Positions 60,300 to 64,000 of a stretch of 64,000 nucleotides of DNA are shown here, one piece after another. The notes under the pieces are model-generated. The model was not told where the DNA came from. It saw only the letters and a list, made by a program, of their open reading frames with translations, and did not search any database. Origin of the DNA: Fusibacter bizertensis (GTDB taxonomy: Bacteria > Bacillota > Clostridia > Peptostreptococcales > Acidaminobacteraceae); contig NZ_JARYZI010000013.1 in assembly GCF_029914245.1 (NCBI RefSeq), positions 43,747 to 107,746 on the forward strand. The letters are read 5' to 3'. Made by a program: the position numbers and the translations under genes. Each line of letters starts with the position of its first letter. Position 1 is the stretch's first letter.

Positions 60300-60350
60300 C
60301 AAAAAAAGTACAGATGACTTAAAGTTAAGTTCAGCTGTACTTTTTTTGAG
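60300..60350. terminator. Bidirectional terminator
   Basis: ACTCAAAAAAAGTACAG pairs with CTGTACTTTTTTTGAGT. It is located between the second EAL gene and the convergent acetyltransferase gene. Confidence 0.9.
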
Positions 60351-60357
60351 TATGGAT

Positions 60358-60933
60358 TTATTTTTGATTACTAAAATCATCTTCGATAATTGCATATTGG
60401 TAGGCATCATGCCATATAGGATTACCACAGTCATCAGATGTAAAAAATGCGGGCTTTCTAAAGTGCCCCTCACGCGTCATATTTACACGCTCCATTAATT
60501 TCCAAGATGGGATGTTTTGAGGATTACACCTTGCCATAATTCGATGCGCACCAAGTGTTTGAAAACCGTAGTTGATAATCAATTGAGTGGCTTCGGTGGC
60601 ATAGCCCTGTTTTCCATAGTTAGGATTAAATACGTAACCTACTTCCCAAGTGAGAAAATCTAAAGGTTCTTGTCTGCTAAAATATATATTTCCAATAACT
60701 TTTCCGGATTCTTTAAGACATACAGCCCAAAAATCATTATTCGTTGCACGATTTTGAGCAATTAGTTTACATTCATTTTCAGTTTGAACGTCATAAGGCT
60801 CGTATTTAACGACATTTTCTAGTGATAGATACTCATAAAGATCCATCCAATCCCTTTCAGTAAATCTTCTGAGAATAAGTCTCTCAGATTCCAAAAGGAT
60901 ATCTTTTTCAGTATTTTGAGGATTTTTGTACAT
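60358..60933 (-). CDS. GNAT acetyltransferase (RimJ/RimL-like)
   Basis: 191 aa: LLESERLILRRFTERDWMDLYEYL (residues 9-32), VCLKESGKVIGNIYFSRQ (about 80-97), then WEVGYVFNPNYGKQGYATEATQLIINYGF (about 104-132, acetyl-CoA loop) and RIMARCNPQNIPSWKLMERVNMTREG. This is the RimJ/RimL-type fold, acting on protein N-termini or small amines. Substrate unknown. Confidence 0.87.
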   Translation of the reverse strand: MYKNPQNTEKDILLESERLILRRFTERDWMDLYEYLSLENVVKYEPYDVQTENECKLIAQNRATNNDFWAVCLKESGKVIGNIYFSRQEPLDFLTWEVGYVFNPNYGKQGYATEATQLIINYGFQTLGAHRIMARCNPQNIPSWKLMERVNMTREGHFRKPAFFTSDDCGNPIWHDAYQYAIIEDDFSNQK

Positions 60934-60958
60934 TTTCCCTACTTTCTAAATAGAAAAA

Positions 60959-61216
60959 CTAACTTTTATTTTTTTTAGAATTTGAATTGTTTAGTCCTAA
61001 ACCTATTGCGACTCCAAGTGCTATTCCTATTGCTAAGTTTTTAAAAATAATACCAAATGTTACACCGAAACACAGACATAAAGCGAAATAGTCGTTATCT
61101 ACCGCCTTAGTGCCTTTTTTCTTTGGTTGAAGAGTGGAAGGTTCAGTTATTTCAGATTTCTCTACCATCTCAACGGGTTCACTCATTTCAATTGGTTCTT
61201 TAGGTTGATCGTCCAT
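60959..61216 (-). CDS. Small membrane protein with acidic/basic N-terminus
   Basis: 85 aa from the ATG at 61216 (AAAGGAG upstream; the open frame extends 28 codons further). A charged N-terminus with EMSEPVEMVEKSEITEPS is followed by KPKKKGTKA and then a hydrophobic hairpin DYFALCLCFGVTFGIIFKNLAIGIALGVAIGLGLN (about 45-78) typical of small glycine-zipper-like membrane proteins. Function unknown. Confidence 0.6.
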   Translation of the reverse strand: MDDQPKEPIEMSEPVEMVEKSEITEPSTLQPKKKGTKAVDNDYFALCLCFGVTFGIIFKNLAIGIALGVAIGLGLNNSNSKKNKS

Positions 61217-61364
61217 AAAAGCGCTCCTTTCATCTAACTGAGGGTTTCGTAAGGGGAGTTTCAGAATAGCTTTGATATTCTGCTTAAAATATAACACCAT
61301 TTTAATGTCTAGATATTAAACAAGTATTAAAAGCATCTAAAAACTTCTGAAAAATTTATGTGAT

Positions 61365-61706
61365 TTACTTAGTAAGCGGACGCAGTACTTTTAGCCAGAT
61401 CAAGAAGTAAGGGATATCAAGGCCGATAATGGCAAGTAAAAGTAAACCTACAAAAGTAAGTTTAGTGGTACCCACAGTAAGTATTACAAAAGCTAATATG
61501 ATCACATTAAGTATTGCAAGTGAGATGATATTTGATTTTAAGTCCAAAGGTTTTGAGACTTTATTTTGATGTTCACTGACAACCTGTGTATAACATTCTT
61601 TGTGGTATTTTTTGAAGATAAAACTATACCATTTGCTAATGACCAAATCTTCTTTTGAAGTTATTTCTTTTGAGCAATGATTACATTTGACGCTATTGTT
61701 ATGCAT
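61365..61706 (-). CDS. Small membrane protein with zinc-finger-like N-terminus
   Basis: 113 aa. The N-terminus has CNHCSKEITSKEDLVISKWYSFIFKKYHKEC (residues 8-38), a treble-clef/LIM-like CxxC...HxxC site, followed by two transmembrane helices (about 58-77 and 83-107). GGAGGCC precedes the ATG. No family is recognised. Confidence 0.6.
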   Translation of the reverse strand: MHNNSVKCNHCSKEITSKEDLVISKWYSFIFKKYHKECYTQVVSEHQNKVSKPLDLKSNIISLAILNVIILAFVILTVGTTKLTFVGLLLLAIIGLDIPYFLIWLKVLRPLTK

Positions 61707-61748
61707 GAGGCCTCCAGTTTAAATGTGTTTAATGAAAATCTAATATGG

Positions 61749-62300
61749 TTAACGCAGCTTACTATACAGATAACGATCTTCATAAGTATGGGAAGTGGGA
61801 TTAAAAGCACATTGTTTTTTTAACCCTTCTCGTTCATAACCACAGCGCGTAGCAACATGGATAGACGCACTGTTATCTGGATGTATGTTGAGTTCGATTC
61901 GGTGAAAAGCATGCTCGTCTAGCAGGGCGCTTGTCATATGAGATAAAACTTTACTCATGATTCCCATATGCCAATAACGAGGATTTAGAATATAGCCAAA
62001 TTGACAAGTGTGATTGATTAAGTCCAAATGATGCACAGAAAAAAGCCCTATAAGTTCATGAGAACTTATTTCTCTTATCGCCCATTTCATAAAATAACGC
62101 TTTGATATATGCAGTCTGGTGTTATCGAGATAGTGACTTGCATCTGAAATGTCATGCATCGATTTCAGTGCTTGAAACTCAGTACATCTTGGATCTTTAT
62201 AGATTTCATATATACTTGGCACATCTGCGGAGTTGAGATGGGTCAATATGTATTGATCAATCTTGATGATGTTCTCGTCAAACAAATTTTCGAGTTTCAT
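61749..62300 (-). CDS. GNAT acetyltransferase (RimJ/RimL-like, second)
   Basis: 183 aa from the ATG at 62300 (GAGGTG upstream; an earlier ATG would add 3 residues). Motifs: ISKRYFMKWAIREISSHELIGLFSVHHLDLINHTCQFGYILNPRYWHMGIMSKVLSHM (about 70-128) and RIELNIHPDNSASIHVATRCGYEREG (about 137-162). It lacks the strongly Gly-rich acetyl-CoA loop of its neighbour at 60358. Substrate unknown. Confidence 0.83.
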   Translation of the reverse strand: MKLENLFDENIIKIDQYILTHLNSADVPSIYEIYKDPRCTEFQALKSMHDISDASHYLDNTRLHISKRYFMKWAIREISSHELIGLFSVHHLDLINHTCQFGYILNPRYWHMGIMSKVLSHMTSALLDEHAFHRIELNIHPDNSASIHVATRCGYEREGLKKQCAFNPTSHTYEDRYLYSKLR

Positions 62301-62343
62301 AGTACACACCTCGTTATCTCATCTTAAAGGAGGATGGGAAAAC

Positions 62344-62682
62344 TTATTCCCATGTACTCCATATTTCTGGAACATAACCAACCGTTGCTTTTTGTCCATT
62401 TCTCACCACAGGTGTCTTGATCAATTTAGGATTCTCAAGTAATATCTCTTGGATGATACTTGGGGTGCTGATGCGATCTAGATTCTTAGTCTGATATAAA
62501 GGACTCTTTACATCAATGAGGTTTTTAAGTCCAACAGCTCGAGCGACACTTTCAAGTTCGCCTTTACTCATTCCTTTACTGACTAAGTCAATCGCTTGAA
62601 ACTTAACCCGTCTTTCCTTAAAATAACGTTCAGCCTTTTGTGTGTCAAAACATTTTTTTTTGCCAAATATTTGGATATTCAA
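62344..62682 (-). CDS. ArsC/Spx-family protein
   Basis: 112 aa: start IQIFGKKKCFDTQKAERYFKERRVKFQAIDLVSKGMSKGEL (3-43) and TPVVRNGQKATVGYVPEIW (about 90-108). It has one Cys in the first loop (KKKCFDT) where arsenate reductases have CxxS/C; Spx regulators have CxxC. Spx/MgsR-like or reductase role cannot be separated from sequence, though the absence of CxxC makes redox-sensing Spx less likely. Confidence 0.83.
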   Translation of the reverse strand: MNIQIFGKKKCFDTQKAERYFKERRVKFQAIDLVSKGMSKGELESVARAVGLKNLIDVKSPLYQTKNLDRISTPSIIQEILLENPKLIKTPVVRNGQKATVGYVPEIWSTWE

Positions 62683-62717
62683 CTTAATTACCTTCCTTAA
62701 CTATATTAAAGCTAAAA

Positions 62718-63152
62718 TCAATCAACTAATCGTTTGCTGATAGCGCTAACAATTTGTTCTTCATTACCTAGTTTTTTTACAATATCGCCAACAAATAAAT
62801 AATTTTCTCTATTTGGAAGTTTTGCAGCGACACTGGCATTTGAAGACAATATAAGGCATGTTTTGTTAACAGGTCTAGTGGCAAGGAACTGTCTTGCGGC
62901 TTGTGCGGCACCACCAGCCCAAAGAGGTGTAACAACAACGACCTTTGAATCAGCAGGAACTTCAACGGAAGTTCGAATTGCAATTTGTTTGTCCTTCATC
63001 GTATAATAACCAGCCTTAAGATACCCCAATAGTCCGTTCCAGTCCATGTTATCTGATAAAGTTACAAGTTCATATCCTGTGTTCTTAGCAATTGACTCAG
63101 CGATGCGTTTTGAATTACCACTACGGGTAAAATACACGACATAACCACTCAT
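62718..63152 (-). CDS. Flavodoxin-family protein
   Basis: 144 aa from the ATG at 63152 (AGGAGGC upstream). Opening SGYVVYFTRSGNSKRIAESIAKNTG (2-26) is an FMN phosphate loop; VVVVTPLWAGGAAQAARQFLATRP (about 70-93) is the second loop. It is a WrbA/flavodoxin-like electron-transfer or quinone reductase-type protein, distinct from the flavodoxin at 23829. Single-gene unit. Confidence 0.83.
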   Translation of the reverse strand: MSGYVVYFTRSGNSKRIAESIAKNTGYELVTLSDNMDWNGLLGYLKAGYYTMKDKQIAIRTSVEVPADSKVVVVTPLWAGGAAQAARQFLATRPVNKTCLILSSNASVAAKLPNRENYLFVGDIVKKLGNEEQIVSAISKRLVD

Positions 63153-63290
63153 ATTAAGCCTCCTATATTCGTACGTCATAATCTTATGATATAATGAAAT
63201 ATGCAATTTTGAAACTAAATTTTACCAAATTTCTAAAAAAGAAATCGAATTAACGCTTAAAATTTTTTAAGGTCAATCAGGAGGATACAT

Positions 63291-63926
63291 ATGAACAAAC
63301 GCAGTACACGATATAATGGCATGTTGCCAGTTGTGATCTTACTTGTAGTGATCATGATCTTTGGTATAAAAATCATTGGTGAGTTGACAAACTCAAATGA
63401 TATTTATGCAAATCTTAATGTTACAACACTTGAAACTGAAATTGATACTACATCTAAAGCTATAATTGAATCGGCAAGCGAAGGATTCACCGAAACTGTA
63501 ACTCAAGTTATGACAGAGGTGCAAACTGAGGCACCAACTAAGGCACCAACTGAGGCGACAACCCAAGCTGTCGACGAAACCACTATAGATGAATCTTCTT
63601 ACTACTATACAGCAAATGACGTGGCACTATACCTTTACACATTTGGACATCTTCCCCCCAATTATATCACTAAAAATCAGGCCAAGGAAATGGGCTGGGT
63701 CGCTGATAAAGGTAACCTATGGGATGTCGCTAAGGGCATGGTCATCGGTGGCGATTACTTTGGTAACTATGAAGACAAGCTGGCAGAGGCCACTGGACGC
63801 AAGTACTATGAATGTGATGTGAACTACGAAGGTGGCTATCGCAACGCATACCGCATCGTCTTTTCAAACGATGGACTCATCTATTATACCAAAGATCACT
63901 ATGAAACATTTACAAGGCTCTATTAG
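63291..63926 (+). CDS. Membrane-anchored barnase-like ribonuclease
   Basis: 211 aa. A single N-terminal membrane anchor (about 10-30), a Thr/Glu-rich stalk with a TEAPTKAPTEATTQA tract (about 60-100), then a complete barnase (microbial RNase N1/T1-type) domain from about 105 to the end. All catalytic residues are in register with barnase at a constant offset of 101: Lys128, Glu174 (general base), Arg184, Arg188 and His203 (general acid), in NYITKNQ, YYECDVNY, YRNAYR and KDHYETF. No secretion cleavage site is clear, so it probably stays tethered on the outside. No barstar gene is seen in the 74 bases left. AGGAGGA precedes the ATG. Confidence 0.92.
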   Translation: MNKRSTRYNGMLPVVILLVVIMIFGIKIIGELTNSNDIYANLNVTTLETEIDTTSKAIIESASEGFTETVTQVMTEVQTEAPTKAPTEATTQAVDETTIDESSYYYTANDVALYLYTFGHLPPNYITKNQAKEMGWVADKGNLWDVAKGMVIGGDYFGNYEDKLAEATGRKYYECDVNYEGGYRNAYRIVFSNDGLIYYTKDHYETFTRLY

Positions 63927-64000
63927 ACTAACTATATGAAGTCAAGTAAATAAGACTAGAATTTTATTTAGATTTATTCTTGAAAAGTGAGCATGACAAA

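Noticed and set aside
1..64000. tRNA, rRNA, T-box or CRISPR elements
   Set aside because: I searched by eye for cloverleaf ends, T-box core and regular repeats and found none; a covariance scan would be decisive.

Overview
The window reads as chromosomal DNA from a low-G+C, Gram-positive-type anaerobe of the Clostridia. Supporting signs are AT-rich DNA, strong AGGAGG-type ribosome binding sites, many lipobox lipoproteins, an SLH-like surface protein, S-box (SAM-I) riboswitches, a DUF3793/flavodoxin iron-stress pair and many flavin/thioredoxin-type proteins. The emphasis on inorganic sulfur (split YeeE/YedE permease with TusA, rhodanese lipoproteins) would suit a thiosulfate- or sulfur-reducing genus such as Fusibacter, but that name is inference. 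No rRNA, tRNA, transposase, phage or CRISPR array was seen.

Layout. 0-4 kb: VTC domain / DUF4956 / CotH operon plus a DUF3784-like protein. 4-5 kb: MarR regulator and thioredoxin-like protein. 5-7.7 kb: sulfonate/nitrate-type ABC importer. 7.8-12.1 kb: sulfur-transport module (thioredoxin-reductase-like flavoprotein, YeeE C-half, TusA, YeeE N-half, divergent LysR, second TusA). 12.2-22.1 kb: glycan genes (GT2, ATP-grasp, GT39-like, wecE, rfbB) interrupted by two secreted rhodanese lipoproteins, then an SPL-type radical SAM enzyme. 22.3-24.8 kb: SLH-like protein, Fur-type DUF3793-flavodoxin pair, zinc-ribbon protein. 25-28 kb: metNIQ behind two tandem SAM riboswitches. 28-30.6 kb: small aromatic-acid exporter and an Lsa-type ABC-F resistance protein with a two-terminator, two-uORF leader. 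30.6-37.9 kb: membrane proteins, XRE-DUF3169 pair, ABC-2 exporter with ArsR-like regulator, HD protein. 37.9-42.3 kb: acetyltransferase, VOC protein, HAD phosphatase beside decayed genes, DUF2975-XRE pair, UPF0316 protein, cold-shock protein. 42.6-52.6 kb: lipoprotein, nucleotidyltransferase, chemoreceptor, AraC-type response regulator, AbrB-type permease, calcium P-type ATPase. 52.7-60.2 kb: aminotransferase and two tandem PAS-EAL phosphodiesterases. 60.3-63.9 kb: two GNAT enzymes, small membrane proteins, Spx/ArsC-like protein, flavodoxin and a membrane-anchored barnase.

The most striking feature is a family of about 15 palindromic elements (arm core AAGGTGTCAGGTCATAG) scattered between genes. 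Eleven are complete inverted pairs of a 29-bp unit. They sit exactly at gene 3' ends, often carrying the stop codon, and look like bidirectional terminators. Neighbouring copies that bracket one gene or operon tend to share private sequence variants, as if genes plus flanking elements behave as cassettes. The organisation resembles REP/REPIN elements, but no mobilising enzyme is in this window.
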